A DNA stretch of 64,000 bases from Brevundimonas vitisensis (GTDB taxonomy: Bacteria > Pseudomonadota > Alphaproteobacteria > Caulobacterales > Caulobacteraceae). The stretch covers positions 1,116,001 to 1,180,000 of the forward strand of contig NZ_CP067977.1 in the NCBI RefSeq assembly GCF_016656965.1, read 5' to 3'. The notes beneath the pieces were generated by a model, which saw only the letters and a list, made by a program, of their open reading frames with translations, searched no databases and was not told where the DNA came from. Of the stretch, positions 34,571 to 43,830 are shown piece after piece (position 1 is the first letter of the stretch; each line of letters begins with the position of its first letter). A program made the position numbers and the translations under genes.

Positions 34571-35722
34571 ATGGTCTGGAGCGCGATTTCGACCCGAAAC
34601 GAGACATCCCCCATCGCCCGTGGCGGTTGGCTGGACGCCCTGCGTTTCATTGTGGCCGCGATGATCATCCTGCACCACTTCCAGGCGGCGGGCCCCGTGC
34701 CCCTGGCCGAGGCGTGGCATCCGGTGTTCGAGCGGGGCGGCTTCCTGCTGACCAACTTCTTCATCATCGACAGCGGCTATGTGCTGATGCGGGTCTATGC
34801 GGCCTCCTTGCAGAGGGGGACGATGTCGCCGGGCGACTTCGTGCTGAAGCGCGTACTGCGGGTCTATCCGGCCCATCTGATCATGGGTCTTTCGCTGGTG
34901 GCCCTGGTTCTGGTCAGCTCGGCCCTGGGGGTTGCGCCGCGCAATCCGGAATGGTTCGCCTGGGATCAGCTGCCCGCGCAGCTGGCGCTGGTGCAGTCGT
35001 TCGGCATCTATGGCGGACTGGGCTGGAATGCCCCCGCCTGGTCGATCTCGGCCCTGATCGGCTGCTATCTGGCCTTTCCGTGGATCCTGCGCGGCCTGGT
35101 CCGGGTCGGGCCCTGGACCGTGCTGGCCCTGGGGGTCGGCCTCTATCTGGTCGCCAATGAGCTGACCTGGGCCCTGCTGGACCTGCCCGTCTATCAGATG
35201 CCGATGAAATACGGCTTCATCCGCGCCCTGCCGCTGTTCTTCCTGGGCATGGCCCTGGCCGGGTTCGCCCAGAAAGTCTGGATCAATCCGAAGCTGGCCG
35301 GCTGGGCCTTCGTCGCCGCCACGATCGGCCTGGGCGTCGCCCAGTGGTTCGACAAGAATGCGCTGATCTCGCTGGCCTGTATCTCGGTCATCATCCTGGC
35401 GGCGGGGGCCATTCCGGTGCTGCGCCCGTCCAAGCTGGTCGAGAAGATCGCCCTGGTGTCCTTTTCGATGTTCATCACCAATGAGGTGGTCCGCATCGCC
35501 TGGTTCGGCGTGGCCAACGTCGCCATTGCCCGGCTGAATCTGAGCGAGCCGGTGCAATGGGCCCTGTGGGGCGCGGGCGTCGCGGCGGCCTTCGTCTTCG
35601 CCTTTGCCTTCCACTTCCTGATCGACAACCCGATCCAGAACCGCATCAAGGCCTGGATGAAGTCCCGCCGCAAAGGCCGCCCGGCCCCGGCCATCGGACC
35701 GGTGGTGTCGCTGGAGGGGTGA
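34571..35722 (+). CDS. Acyltransferase 3 family membrane protein (OafA/YrhL-like)
   Basis: A 383-residue protein with about ten membrane segments. The N-terminal LDALRFIVAAMIILHHF has the catalytic-type Arg and His of this family, and FFIIDSGYVLMRVY is the next conserved block. Such enzymes O-acylate polysaccharides, lipids or glycans of the envelope. The target is unknown. The C-terminus ends in a basic cytoplasmic tail. Confidence 0.85.
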   Translation: MVWSAISTRNETSPIARGGWLDALRFIVAAMIILHHFQAAGPVPLAEAWHPVFERGGFLLTNFFIIDSGYVLMRVYAASLQRGTMSPGDFVLKRVLRVYPAHLIMGLSLVALVLVSSALGVAPRNPEWFAWDQLPAQLALVQSFGIYGGLGWNAPAWSISALIGCYLAFPWILRGLVRVGPWTVLALGVGLYLVANELTWALLDLPVYQMPMKYGFIRALPLFFLGMALAGFAQKVWINPKLAGWAFVAATIGLGVAQWFDKNALISLACISVIILAAGAIPVLRPSKLVEKIALVSFSMFITNEVVRIAWFGVANVAIARLNLSEPVQWALWGAGVAAAFVFAFAFHFLIDNPIQNRIKAWMKSRRKGRPAPAIGPVVSLEG

Positions 35723-35726
35723 AGCG

Positions 35727-36116
35727 CTACAGGCCTTCGATCAGGTGAAGGAGATTCCCGTCCGGATCCTTGAACCAGGCCAGTTTCACTTCACCCGCCT
35801 CATGCACGCCGTCTTTCCATTCCATGTCGGGAAGGTCGTAACGCTCGAACACGACCCCTTTAGCGGTCAGTTCATCGACCACAGCGCGCAAGTCGCCGTC
35901 CATGGCGAAGGTCACGGCATTGGCCTGGTTGGTGCCTGCGAATTCCGACCGATAGACGGTCAGGATCGTCGCTCCGGTGCGAAAGACCAGAACACCTTCC
36001 ATGCCCGCGCTGCCGCCGTCGGCCATTTCCAGTCCCAGCATGTCGCCGTAGAAGCGACGCGCGCGTTCGATATCGGTGACGGCGACGATGGCGGATGAGT
36101 TGCGATCTCTCAGCAT
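35727..36116 (-). CDS. VOC/glyoxalase-bleomycin-resistance-like protein
   Basis: A 129-residue single-module VOC protein. It reads AIVAVTDIERARRFYGDMLG, FRTGATILTVYRSE and ends VKLAWFKDPDGNLLHLIE, typical for the fold and its metal ligands (the final Glu in LLHLIE). Substrate unknown. It may use Fe, Mn or no metal. Confidence 0.85.
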   Translation of the reverse strand: MLRDRNSSAIVAVTDIERARRFYGDMLGLEMADGGSAGMEGVLVFRTGATILTVYRSEFAGTNQANAVTFAMDGDLRAVVDELTAKGVVFERYDLPDMEWKDGVHEAGEVKLAWFKDPDGNLLHLIEGL

Positions 36117-36178
36117 GTGGTCCTCCGGCTTTCAGGCCAAAGGACGAAAGACGACGATCCGTTCCGACATGGCGGATC

Positions 36179-36240
36179 AGATCGGCATCCCAATGACCTC
36201 CTGATAGGATCACCTGGTCGCGCTCGGCGATCGGAATGTC
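36179..36240. repeat. Duplicated 3' end of fliE
   Basis: About 62 nt nearly match 37680-37742, the last ~20 codons of fliE (shared AGATCGGCATCC, CTCCTGATAGG, ATCACCTGGTCGCGC, CGGCGATC), with a 6-nt gap and a few changes. Both copies lie in the same orientation and bracket the amidohydrolase gene. Confidence 0.85.
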
Positions 36241-36254
36241 CCTAAGCCAAGAAA

Positions 36255-37574
36255 TCAACCGCTACAGCGACCTTCATCGGACACCTCGACCCGGCCGCCC
36301 TTCATAACGAAGTGGGCGTCCCTCAAAGGGGCCAGGCTCAGGGTTGGATCACCTTCGACGGCTATCAGGTCAGCCCAGGCCCGCGAGCGCACCACGCCCA
36401 GGCCATCATCGCCCAGCATTCTACCGGCTTCCCAGGTGGCGGTCTGCAGCGCTTGCGCCGGGGTGAGCCCCGCCTCGACATAGCCGTCCAGCGTAGCTCG
36501 CGAGCCTGCCCCCCGACCGGGTCCATAGGGCATGTAGAGGTCGGAGCCCAAAGCGATGGGCACCCCCGCCCGATGCGCGCGCATCAGCCGGTCACGACCG
36601 ACCTGAAGATGGCGCTCGATCTCTTCCGGTGGCGGACGTTGTGGCCATGTGCTGGTGAACTCGATCGCCATGTCCAGGGAAGGGTCGGTCGGCACCAGCC
36701 AGACGCCCTTTTCGGCCATCAACTGCAAAGTGTCGTCCGAGATATCATAGGCGTGCTCGATCGAAGTCACGCCCGCCTCGACCGCCTCGCGAATGGCGGC
36801 GTCCGAGGTCGCATGGGCGGCGACGGGAATGCCATGACGCCTTGCCTCCGACACGATCGCCTCCAACTCTGCCACCGACAGCCGAGTACGTTGCGGGGTG
36901 GCTTCGGGATAGACCTTGATGACTCTCGCCCCCGCCGCGACGGCTTCACGCACGGCCACCCGCGCATCATCCACGCCGCTGATGATCCGGTATTCACCGG
37001 CGACCAGATGATGGGGATCGGCGGGAAGGGGCTCTAGCTGTCCGCCTTGGGGGGCCAAGCCTGGGCCCGAGCCATAGACACGCGGTCCACGAATGACGCC
37101 CTCGCCAATGGCAGCGGCCAGCTGCAGGTCCAGAAAGCGCCCCGAGTTGCCGAGGTCGCGCACGGTGGTGAAACCGGCTTCCAGATAGTCCACCGCTCGG
37201 CTCGACGCCGAAAGGGCGCGGCGCACGTCGCCCACTACGCCATGGTCACGTGCCGCCACGTCCGACAGCCCCTCGCCCTGGGCCTGCTCGACCAGAACAT
37301 GCGTATGCCCGTCGATAAGCCCCGGCAGAACCGAGCAGCGCGACAAATTCAGGATTTCCGCCCCGTCCGGCACACTCAGGCCCTGGCCCACTTCGGCGAT
37401 CCTTCCACCTCGGATCAGAATGTCGCGCGGCCCCACCATTCGGCCTGTCTGCGAGTCGAACAGATTGCCAGCCCGCACCAGGACGACGGATTGCGGAGAT
37501 CTGTCTTGAGCCTGAGCGGCAACAGGCACACCCACGGCCAGAAGGGCGGCGGCGCAGACAACTGCGGATTTCAT
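36255..37574 (-). CDS. Secreted amidohydrolase-family enzyme
   Basis: A 439-residue protein with a signal peptide (MKSAVVCAAALLAVGVPVAA, cleavage near AQAQD). Metal-ligand motifs of the amidohydrolase superfamily are present: GLIDGHTHV, a Lys in ARVIKVYPEA, PVAAHATSD, SIEHAYDI and ALGSDLYMPYG. It resembles imidazolonepropionase-like and Xaa-Pro dipeptidase-type members. Substrate cannot be fixed. The gene is bracketed by copies of the fliE end, indicating insertion next to the flagellar operon. Confidence 0.85.
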   Translation of the reverse strand: MKSAVVCAAALLAVGVPVAAQAQDRSPQSVVLVRAGNLFDSQTGRMVGPRDILIRGGRIAEVGQGLSVPDGAEILNLSRCSVLPGLIDGHTHVLVEQAQGEGLSDVAARDHGVVGDVRRALSASSRAVDYLEAGFTTVRDLGNSGRFLDLQLAAAIGEGVIRGPRVYGSGPGLAPQGGQLEPLPADPHHLVAGEYRIISGVDDARVAVREAVAAGARVIKVYPEATPQRTRLSVAELEAIVSEARRHGIPVAAHATSDAAIREAVEAGVTSIEHAYDISDDTLQLMAEKGVWLVPTDPSLDMAIEFTSTWPQRPPPEEIERHLQVGRDRLMRAHRAGVPIALGSDLYMPYGPGRGAGSRATLDGYVEAGLTPAQALQTATWEAGRMLGDDGLGVVRSRAWADLIAVEGDPTLSLAPLRDAHFVMKGGRVEVSDEGRCSG

Positions 37575-37677
37575 GAGGGACTCCCGAACGTCCGCGGCCC
37601 GATGCCGCGCAGTCAAGAGGATGCGGATTAGACCGATAGATGCGTCCCGGGTCGTTAAATTCTGTCCATGCGAGGCC

Positions 37678-37983
37678 TTAGATCGGCATCCGCATGATCT
37701 CCTGATAGGCCTGGATCACCTGGTCGCGCACGGCGATCACGGTTTCCAGCGAGGCCTCGGCGGAGCTGACGGCGGTGACCACGTCGATCAGGCTGCCCTG
37801 GCCCTGGACGGCCATGTTCATCTGGGTTTCAGCCGCGCGGGTCTGCTGGGTCGTGTCGTTCATGACCGACTGCAGCAGCTCGCCGAAGCCCGGCCCCTGA
37901 GCGCCGCCCACGCCGCCGGTCGGCCCGGCCGCGCCTGCACCCTGTATCGCCTGATAGGCCTTGACCGCCGCCATCGGATTCAT
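37678..37983 (-). CDS. fliE: Flagellar hook-basal body protein FliE
   Basis: A 101-residue protein ending TVIAVRDQVIQAYQEIMRMPI, the diagnostic FliE C-terminus. FliE connects the MS ring to the rod. It follows flgB-flgC in the same operon, with 11 nt after flgC. Confidence 0.92.
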   Translation of the reverse strand: MNPMAAVKAYQAIQGAGAAGPTGGVGGAQGPGFGELLQSVMNDTTQQTRAAETQMNMAVQGQGSLIDVVTAVSSAEASLETVIAVRDQVIQAYQEIMRMPI

Positions 37984-37994
37984 GGTTCAGACCC

Positions 37995-38414
37995 TCAGCG
38001 TTTCAGGATGTCGAGGGTGCGCTGCTCCATCGCGCGCGCCGTCTCGATCACGTTCAGGTTCGCCTCATAGGCCCGCTGCGCCTCGCGCATGTCCATGGCC
38101 TCGATCAGGGTGTCGACATTGGGCCGCATCACATAGCCCTCGGCATTGGCCGCCGGATGCGAAGGGTCGTACTCCATGCGGAAATCCTTCTGGTCCGGGC
38201 GGACCTCGGCCAGCACCACCCCGGTCGCGCCGTCGACATTGGCCGACTGGAACACCGGCACCTGCCGACGATAGGGGGTACCGCCCGCCGTCTGGGCGGT
38301 GGATTCGGCATTGGCGATGTTCTCGGCGATCACGCGCATGCGCGACTGCTGCGCCTTCAGGCCCGAGGCCGCGACGGCCATGGCGCTGTTTCGGGGGGTG
38401 ACGGGATCGCTCAT
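37995..38414 (-). CDS. flgC: Flagellar rod protein FlgC
   Basis: A 139-residue rod subunit. It has the N-terminal rod signature NSAMAVAASGLKAQQSRMRV, AENIANAEST, and the C-terminal NVDTLIEAMDMREAQRAYEANLNVIE. It is exported by the type III system and forms the proximal rod with FlgB. Confidence 0.94.
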   Translation of the reverse strand: MSDPVTPRNSAMAVAASGLKAQQSRMRVIAENIANAESTAQTAGGTPYRRQVPVFQSANVDGATGVVLAEVRPDQKDFRMEYDPSHPAANAEGYVMRPNVDTLIEAMDMREAQRAYEANLNVIETARAMEQRTLDILKR

Positions 38415-38433
38415 CGGGTCAGCCTTCTATCGA

Positions 38434-38838
38434 TCATCGGCCGGGGGGCTTGGCGGCCATCCGCAGCATGGCCAGCGACTTCTGATACAGGCCGATCGCG
38501 GCGTCATAGGCCATGCGGCTCTCGGCCATCTTCAGCATCTGTTCCTCGACCACCACGGCATTGCCATCCAGGGTCGTCTCGGAATCGGGCGAGGCTTCGG
38601 ACGTATAGCGGGTCGCCGCCGGGCCCGCCGACGACAGGTGGCGGGCAGAAGTCCGCGCCATGGTCAGCCCGCCGGCGTTCAGCGTCGAGGCGAAATCGCC
38701 GGGGGCTTTCAGGTCGCGGGCGACATAGCCGGGTGTGTCCGCATTGGCCACGTTCTGGGCGATCACCCGCTGGCGCTCGTCCAGCCAGGTCAGGCGGCCG
38801 GTGATGGATTTCAGCAGAGGCAGGTCGGCGACGCCCAT
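38434..38838 (-). CDS. flgB: Flagellar rod protein FlgB
   Basis: A 134-residue rod subunit. QRVIAQNVANADTPGYVARD is the characteristic rod-protein motif and EEQMLKMAESRMAYDAAIGLYQ the C-terminal helix. First gene of flgB-flgC-fliE, with a CtrA-like box cluster upstream. Confidence 0.94.
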   Translation of the reverse strand: MGVADLPLLKSITGRLTWLDERQRVIAQNVANADTPGYVARDLKAPGDFASTLNAGGLTMARTSARHLSSAGPAATRYTSEASPDSETTLDGNAVVVEEQMLKMAESRMAYDAAIGLYQKSLAMLRMAAKPPGR

Positions 38839-38889
38839 GTCGGGGTCCTTCCCTAGGATGGCGGTAGGCTGAATTTGCCGCCTGCATGG

Positions 38890-38933
38890 TTAACAGCCGG
38901 TTATTTCAACGACCCGTTAACCACGATGGTTAA
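38890..38933. promoter_or_regulatory. CtrA-like boxes in the flgB / fliO divergent promoter
   Basis: TTAACAGCCGGTTAT (TTAA-N7-TTAT) starts at 38890, and the palindrome TTAACCACGATGGTTAA lies at 38917-38933. Both sit between divergent flagellar operons, matching CtrA-controlled early flagellar promoters in Caulobacter. Confidence 0.6.
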
Positions 38934-38965
38934 GGCTCCGCGCTCGAAGCCTCCGGAATGCCCCC

Positions 38966-39238
38966 ATGAATCTGCTCGATCTCGCCCGCGCGATCTTCGC
39001 CCTGGCCTTTACGCTGGGCATCATCGGCCTGGCCGCCTGGGCCGCGCGCCGCTATGCGCCCCAGCTGCTGGCCAAGCTCAGCGCCGAGCGCGGCGAACGT
39101 CGCCTGACCGTGGTCGAGACCCTGGTCCTGGATCCGGCGCGCCGCCTGGTCCTGGTGCGTGTCGACGATGAGGAGCGGCTGATCCTGCTGGGCGAAGGCC
39201 GCGAGCTGATTGAACCGCGCGGGCCCGCCAAGTCATGA
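38966..39238 (+). CDS. fliO: Flagellar biosynthesis protein FliO-like
   Basis: A 90-residue protein with one N-terminal membrane segment (ARAIFALAFTLGIIGLAAWAA) and a short cytoplasmic beta-type domain (RRLTVVETLVLDPARRLVLV, then RVDDEERLILLG), the FliO pattern. Its stop overlaps the fliP start (ATGA). FliO helps assemble the FliP ring. Confidence 0.85.
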   Translation: MNLLDLARAIFALAFTLGIIGLAAWAARRYAPQLLAKLSAERGERRLTVVETLVLDPARRLVLVRVDDEERLILLGEGRELIEPRGPAKS

Positions 39239-40050
39239 CGATCTTCGCCCTGCCCAGCCGCGCGGAACTGATCCGCGCGCTCAAGCTCTCGGCCCTGACC
39301 ACCCTGCTTTGCCTGATCTGGCCGGTGGCGGCCCTCGCCCAGGATGCCGCCCAGGCCGCCCAGCAGGGCGCCGCCATCAATGTCGATCTGGGCGACGGGG
39401 CGGGCCTGACCCAGCGGGTGGTGCAGCTGGTCGGGCTGATGACCGTGCTGTCCCTGGCCCCGTCCATCGTCATCATGACCACAAGTTTCGTGCGGATCGT
39501 GGTGGTGCTCAGCCTGCTGCGGACGGCCCTGGGCATGCAGCAGTCGCCGCCGAATGCGGTTCTGGTGTCCCTGGCCCTGTTCCTGTCGGCCATCGTCATG
39601 GCTCCGACCTGGCAGGACGCCTATGATTCGGGCATCCGGCCGCTGATGGATCAGCAGATGGAACTGCCCCAGGCGTTCGATGCCGCGGCCGATCCGGTGA
39701 AAACCTTCATGCTGGCCCAGGTGGACCCCGGCGACCTGGCCCTGTTCACCCGACTGTCCGAGATCGAGGCCCCGACGGCGGCGGCCGACCTGCCCCTGCG
39801 GGTCATCACCCCGGCCTTCATGATCAGCGAGCTGAAGACCGCTTTTGAGATCGGATTTCTTCTTTTTGTTCCGTTCCTTGTGATCGATCTGGTGGTCGCC
39901 AGCGTGCTGATGTCCATGGGCATGATGATGCTGCCGCCGGTGGTCATTTCCCTGCCGTTCAAGCTGATCTTCTTCGTGCTGGTCGACGGGTGGAGACTGG
40001 TGGCTGGCAGCCTTGTCGAAAGCTTTCAGAGGGCATCCGGCGGGGGATAA
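39235..40050 (+). CDS. fliP: Flagellar export gate protein FliP
   Basis: A 271-residue membrane protein with a cleavable signal (WPVAALAQD). SIVIMTTSFVRIVVVLSLLR, GMQQSPPNAVL and the C-terminal MGMMMLPPVVISLPFKLIFF are unmistakable FliP blocks. It forms the core of the export gate with FliQ and FliR. Confidence 0.95.
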   Translation: MTIFALPSRAELIRALKLSALTTLLCLIWPVAALAQDAAQAAQQGAAINVDLGDGAGLTQRVVQLVGLMTVLSLAPSIVIMTTSFVRIVVVLSLLRTALGMQQSPPNAVLVSLALFLSAIVMAPTWQDAYDSGIRPLMDQQMELPQAFDAAADPVKTFMLAQVDPGDLALFTRLSEIEAPTAAADLPLRVITPAFMISELKTAFEIGFLLFVPFLVIDLVVASVLMSMGMMMLPPVVISLPFKLIFFVLVDGWRLVAGSLVESFQRASGGG

Positions 40051-40167
40051 ATCCCCGCCCTCACTGCGATTCAGCATGGGTGACGCTTGCCAAGCCCCCC
40101 GAAAAGCGTGTTGATCCCCCGGTCTTCGCCCTGAATCGGGCGAGTTACCATCGGGAAACGACCCATA

Positions 40168-40446
40168 ATGACCACTCAAGCTGAACTCATCGCCGCTGTC
40201 GCCAAGGACGCCGGTGTTTCGCAGGCCGACGCCGGCAAGGTGCTGACCGCGATCGTCGAAAACATCCACGCCAGCCTGAAGTCGGGCGGCGACGTGCGTA
40301 TCTCGAACCTGGGCGTGTTCGACACGGCTGACCGCGCCGCTCGTGAAGGCCGCAACCCGGCCACCGGCGAGACCATCAAGATCGCCGCCTCCAAGGCTGT
40401 CCGCTTCCGGGTGTCCAAGCCCCTGAAGGACGCCGTGAACGGCTAA
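40168..40446 (+). CDS. hup: HU family DNA-binding protein
   Basis: A 92-residue histone-like protein. It has the dimerising helices and the minor-groove arm with GRNPATGETIKIAASKAVRF. HU bends DNA and organises the nucleoid. A strong hairpin follows the stop. Confidence 0.93.
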   Translation: MTTQAELIAAVAKDAGVSQADAGKVLTAIVENIHASLKSGGDVRISNLGVFDTADRAAREGRNPATGETIKIAASKAVRFRVSKPLKDAVNG

Positions 40447-40949
40447 GGATCCCTCGCCGGTCCACTGGATCGCGAATGATCGAAAGAGGGGCGGGAATCG
40501 CGACGCGGTTCCCGCCCTTTTTCAATTCCCCTCCCCACACCGTGGGGAGCTGGCACGGCGGCCGCTCGGCCGCCGTGACGGAGGGGGCGATCCTGGCGAA
40601 GACGCTCCAGCGCCGTCCTGCCGATGAAGTCGAGGACATGGGGAAGTTCGTCCCGGACGTCTCGCGCCGCGATGCGCACCACGCGGATGTTACGTGTGGC
40701 CAACCAGACCGATCGCCGCCGGTCCAGTTCGGCCCGCTCCGGGTCTTGATGGCTGGCCCCGTCCACCTCGACCGCGAGCATCGCCTCGGCGCAGAAGAAG
40801 TCCAGAATGAAGGGGCCGATCGGGTGCTGTCGCCGAAAGCGAAGGCCTTCGAGCCCGCGCCCCCTCAGCGCCACCCACAGACGGGCCTCGGGTGGGGTCA
40901 GGGCCTTACGGAAGGTCTTTGCGCGTTCGTAGCTCTTGCCATCCGGCAC
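40443..40949 (-). CDS. DUF559 endonuclease-like protein, copy 2
   Basis: About 168 residues from a GTG at 40949 (VPDGKSYERAKTFRKALTPP). Key blocks are FRRQHPIGPFILDFFC, LAVEVDGASHQDPE, RSVWLATRNIRVVRIAARDV and PHVLDFIGRTALERL. An open frame continues upstream into repeat sequence and downstream through another repeat to the HU stop, so the real ends are uncertain; the conserved domain lies within about 40600-40949. The presumed nuclease gene is enclosed by repeat copies. Confidence 0.78.
   Translation of the reverse strand: MPDGKSYERAKTFRKALTPPEARLWVALRGRGLEGLRFRRQHPIGPFILDFFCAEAMLAVEVDGASHQDPERAELDRRRSVWLATRNIRVVRIAARDVRDELPHVLDFIGRTALERLRQDRPLRHGGRAAAVPAPHGVGRGIEKGREPRRDSRPSFDHSRSSGPARDP
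40489..40522 (+). terminator. Terminator of the HU gene
   Basis: GGGCGGGAA and TTCCCGCCC pair, followed by a T run. It lies 43 nt after the HU stop and inside the doubtful tail of the DUF559 frame, which argues that the tail is not real coding sequence. Confidence 0.85.
40531..40590. repeat. Intergenic repeat, left of DUF559 copy 2
   Basis: CTCCCCACAccgTGGGGAG-type palindrome plus GGCGGCCGCTCGGCCGCCGT and GACGGAGGGGGCGA. Closely matches 41034-41097 in the same orientation. Confidence 0.85.
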
Positions 40950-40954
40950 CGGGT

Positions 40955-41097
40955 CACCCCCTCCGTCACGGCGCGAAGATGCGCCGCGCCACCTCCCCAT
41001 GCCAAGTCATGGGGAGGAGAAATCAGGCTCACCTCTCCTCCCCACACTGTGGGGAGGTGGCGCGGCGGCCGCTCGGCCGCCGTGACGGAGGGGGCGA
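40955..41097. repeat. Two intergenic repeats, right of DUF559 copy 2
   Basis: 40955-41031 is inverted (CACCCCCTCCGTCACGGCGC ... CCCCATGCCAAGTCATGGGG) and its 44-base end is identical to 27374-27417. 41034-41097 is direct (CTCCTCCCCACACTGTGGGG, AGGTGGCGCGGCGGCCGC). They fill the space to glcB. Confidence 0.85.
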
Positions 41098-41114
41098 CGC
41101 GGGCTGCGGAACGG

Positions 41115-43211
41115 TCAGCCCTTAACCTTCTGGCGGAAGGCATGCAGCAGCGGTTCGGTATAGCCGTTCGGTTGCTCCACCCCCTGGAACACCAGGGCGC
41201 GCGCGGCCTGGAAGGCCAGGCTGGCCTCGGGGTTGGGGGCCATGGGCCGATAGAGGGGGTCACCCGCGTTCTGGCCGTCCACCTTGGCCGCCATCCTCAG
41301 CAGGGCCGCGTCGACCTGTTCGGGGGTGCAGACCCCGTGCAGTAGCCAGTTGGCCATGTGCTGCGACGAAATCCGCAACGTGGCCCGGTCCTCCATCAGG
41401 CCGACGTCATGGATGTCCGGCACCTTGGAACAGCCGACGCCCTGATCGATCCAGCGCACGACATAGCCGAGGATGCCCTGGGCATTGTTGTCCAGCTCAT
41501 CGGCCACATCCTGTTCGGACCAGTTGGCACCGGTTGCCAGCGGCGGGGTCAGCAGATCGGTCAGACCGGGCACGGGCTGTTTCGCCACCGTCTCGCGCAC
41601 GGCGAAGACATCGACGGCGTGATAGTGCAGGGCATGCAGGGTCGCCGCCGTCGGCGACGGGGTCCAGGCGGTGTTGGCCCCTGTCTTCGGATGGGCCAGC
41701 TTCTGCTCCAGCATATCGGCCATGCGGTCCGGGGCCGCCCACATCCCCTTGCCGATCTGCGCCTTGCCGGACAGGCCGCAGGCCAAGCCGATGGCGACGT
41801 TCCGCGCCTCATAGGCGGCGATCCAGGCGCTGCCCTTGACCTCGGCCTTTCGGATCATCGGACCGGCCTGCATGGCCGTGTGAATCTCGTCGCCCGTCCG
41901 GTCCAGGAAGCCGGTGTTGATGAAGACGATCCGGTCGCGCACCGCATGGATACAGGCGGCCAGATTGGCGCTGGTCCGGCGCTCCTCGTCCATCACCCCG
42001 ACCTTGATCGTGTGACGGGCCAGTCCCAGCAGGTCCTCGACCGCATCGAACAGGGCATTGGTCAGGGCCGCCTCGTCCGGCCCGTGCATCTTGGGTTTGA
42101 CGATATAGATCGAGCCTGCCCGGCTGTTCCGGAACCGGCCGAGACCCTTGAGGTCGTGCAGGCCGATCAGGCTGGTGACGACGGCATCCAGGATTCCCTC
42201 GGGCGCTTCGCTGCCGTCAGCTAGCCGGATGGCCGGATTGGTCATCAGATGGCCGACGTTGCGCACGAACAGCAGCGACCGCCCCGGCAGGGTCACGGTC
42301 GATCCCTCCGGCGTGGTGAAGACGCGATCCTCTTCCAGCGTGCGGGTCTGGGTCTTGCCGCCCTTGGCAAAGGCTGCCGACAGGTCGCCCTTCATCAGGC
42401 CCAGCCAGTTGCGATAGGCCGCCACCTTGTCCTGGGCATCCACCGCCGCGACCGAGTCTTCCAGATCGACGATGGTCGTCAGGGCCGCTTCCAGCACGAC
42501 ATCGGCGATCCCTGCCGGATCGGTCGCTCCGATCGGGTGGCCGGTGTCGAACACGACCTCGATATGCAGGCCGTTGTGACGGAACAGGCGCGAGCGCTCA
42601 CCCTGGCCGACATATTGTTCCGGGTGCCGCAGGGCGATGCCCTGGCTGACGTCCGACAGATCCGCCCAGGACCCGGCCGCCAGCGGCACCGCCTGATCCA
42701 GGAAGGCCTTGGCTCGCGCCACCACGCGCTGGCCCCGCGCCGCGTCATAGGGTCCGGCCGGCGGCAGATCGCCCAGGGCGTCGGTGCCATACAGGGCGTC
42801 ATAAAGACTGCCCCAGCGCGCATTGGCGGCATTCAGCACGAACCGGGCATTCAGAACCGGCACGACCAGCTGCGGTCCGGCCAGGCGGGCGATCTCGTCA
42901 TCAACGCCGTCTGTGCCGACCGAGAAGGGCGACGGCTCGGGCACCAGATAGCCGATCTCCGTCAGAAAGGCCTCGGTCGCCGCCGGGTCATGCGGCTGGC
43001 CTCGGCGCGCGCGGTACCAGGCGTCGATCCGGCCCTGAAGATCGTCACGCACCGCCAGAAGCCGGCGATTCTCTGGCACGAACCGGTCCAGGATCGCGGC
43101 GAACCCATCCCAGAAGGCCGCCGTCTCGATGCCCAGTCCCGGCAGGGCCTCATCCTCGATGAAGGCGGCCAGTTCCTGTTCGACCTGCAACCCGGCCCGC
43201 GTCGTCATCAT
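41115..43211 (-). CDS. glcB: Malate synthase G
   Basis: A 698-residue enzyme that condenses glyoxylate with acetyl-CoA to malate in the glyoxylate bypass. MSG landmarks include [74 protein letters not shown] and [19 protein letters not shown]. Length fits the G form (about 720), not the shorter A form. It stands alone; isocitrate lyase is not in the window. Confidence 0.95.
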   Translation of the reverse strand: MMTTRAGLQVEQELAAFIEDEALPGLGIETAAFWDGFAAILDRFVPENRRLLAVRDDLQGRIDAWYRARRGQPHDPAATEAFLTEIGYLVPEPSPFSVGTDGVDDEIARLAGPQLVVPVLNARFVLNAANARWGSLYDALYGTDALGDLPPAGPYDAARGQRVVARAKAFLDQAVPLAAGSWADLSDVSQGIALRHPEQYVGQGERSRLFRHNGLHIEVVFDTGHPIGATDPAGIADVVLEAALTTIVDLEDSVAAVDAQDKVAAYRNWLGLMKGDLSAAFAKGGKTQTRTLEEDRVFTTPEGSTVTLPGRSLLFVRNVGHLMTNPAIRLADGSEAPEGILDAVVTSLIGLHDLKGLGRFRNSRAGSIYIVKPKMHGPDEAALTNALFDAVEDLLGLARHTIKVGVMDEERRTSANLAACIHAVRDRIVFINTGFLDRTGDEIHTAMQAGPMIRKAEVKGSAWIAAYEARNVAIGLACGLSGKAQIGKGMWAAPDRMADMLEQKLAHPKTGANTAWTPSPTAATLHALHYHAVDVFAVRETVAKQPVPGLTDLLTPPLATGANWSEQDVADELDNNAQGILGYVVRWIDQGVGCSKVPDIHDVGLMEDRATLRISSQHMANWLLHGVCTPEQVDAALLRMAAKVDGQNAGDPLYRPMAPNPEASLAFQAARALVFQGVEQPNGYTEPLLHAFRQKVKG

Positions 43212-43304
43212 GGCTCATCTCTCCCCAAGCCAGCCCAGAAGCCGACCCCAGGCCGACGCTGTAACATTCCGTGATGACCCGAGGGAAGTCGAGAGGGATT
43301 GCGC

Positions 43305-43712
43305 CTATGTCTGCTGTCTTTGGTCGAAGGCCAGCCGCGCGGCCTCGATCCGTTCCAGATGGGTTTCGGCCCAGGTCCAGACGCCGCAGAAGGCTTCGGC
43401 CAGCGTCAGGCCCATATCCGTCAGCTGATAGTCGACCCGGGGCGGGATCACCGGGTGCACGGTCCGGATCACCAGTCCATCGCGCTCCATCTGACGCAGG
43501 GTCTGGGTCAGCATCTTCTGACTGATCCCGCCGACTTCCTTGCCCAGGCGGGAAAACCTCAGCGGGCCATGCTCGGTCAGAGCCTCCAGGATCAGCATGG
43601 TCCATTTGTCGGCCACCCGGCCGATGACCTGATTGACCAAGGCCTCCACGCGCGGATCGGCTGGCAGGCCGGTGTCGGGATGCGCAATTCGTGCGGGCGA
43701 AACAGCCGTCAT
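43305..43712 (-). CDS. HxlR family transcriptional regulator
   Basis: A 135-residue winged-helix protein. KWTMLILEALTEHGPLRFSR, GGISQKMLTQTLRQMERDGL and VPPRVDYQLTDMG-type blocks (PRVDYQLTDMGLTLAEAF) define HxlR. It is divergent from the SDR gene, which it probably regulates. Such regulators often sense reactive carbonyls or quinones through Cys, but this one has a Cys only near the C-terminus (FCGVW). Confidence 0.9.
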   Translation of the reverse strand: MTAVSPARIAHPDTGLPADPRVEALVNQVIGRVADKWTMLILEALTEHGPLRFSRLGKEVGGISQKMLTQTLRQMERDGLVIRTVHPVIPPRVDYQLTDMGLTLAEAFCGVWTWAETHLERIEAARLAFDQRQQT

Positions 43713-43732
43713 ATCAATATCTCACCAAGCGG

Positions 43733-43787
43733 TAAGTATGGCAGTTTTCGGCGCCTACTTTCCATAAGAGAGTGGTTCTCATACTTG
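43733..43787. promoter_or_regulatory. Inverted repeat in the HxlR / SDR divergent promoter
   Basis: TAAGTATG at 43733-43740 and CATACTTG at 43780-43787 face each other in the intergenic region. It is a candidate operator for the HxlR protein, based on position and symmetry only. Confidence 0.4.
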
Positions 43788-43830
43788 GCTCTCGGCGCCG
43801 ATGCACGCGCCGCGAAACAAGGAGAGCCTC

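Noticed and set aside
32485..35614. Long open frames across the flagellar export genes on both strands
   Set aside because: They run antisense to flhB, fliR and fliQ, or out of frame through fliR, fliQ and the acyltransferase region, and lack recognisable domains.
40443..40600. C-terminal extension of DUF559 copy 2
   Set aside because: This part reads through an intergenic repeat and the HU terminator; it is probably not native protein.
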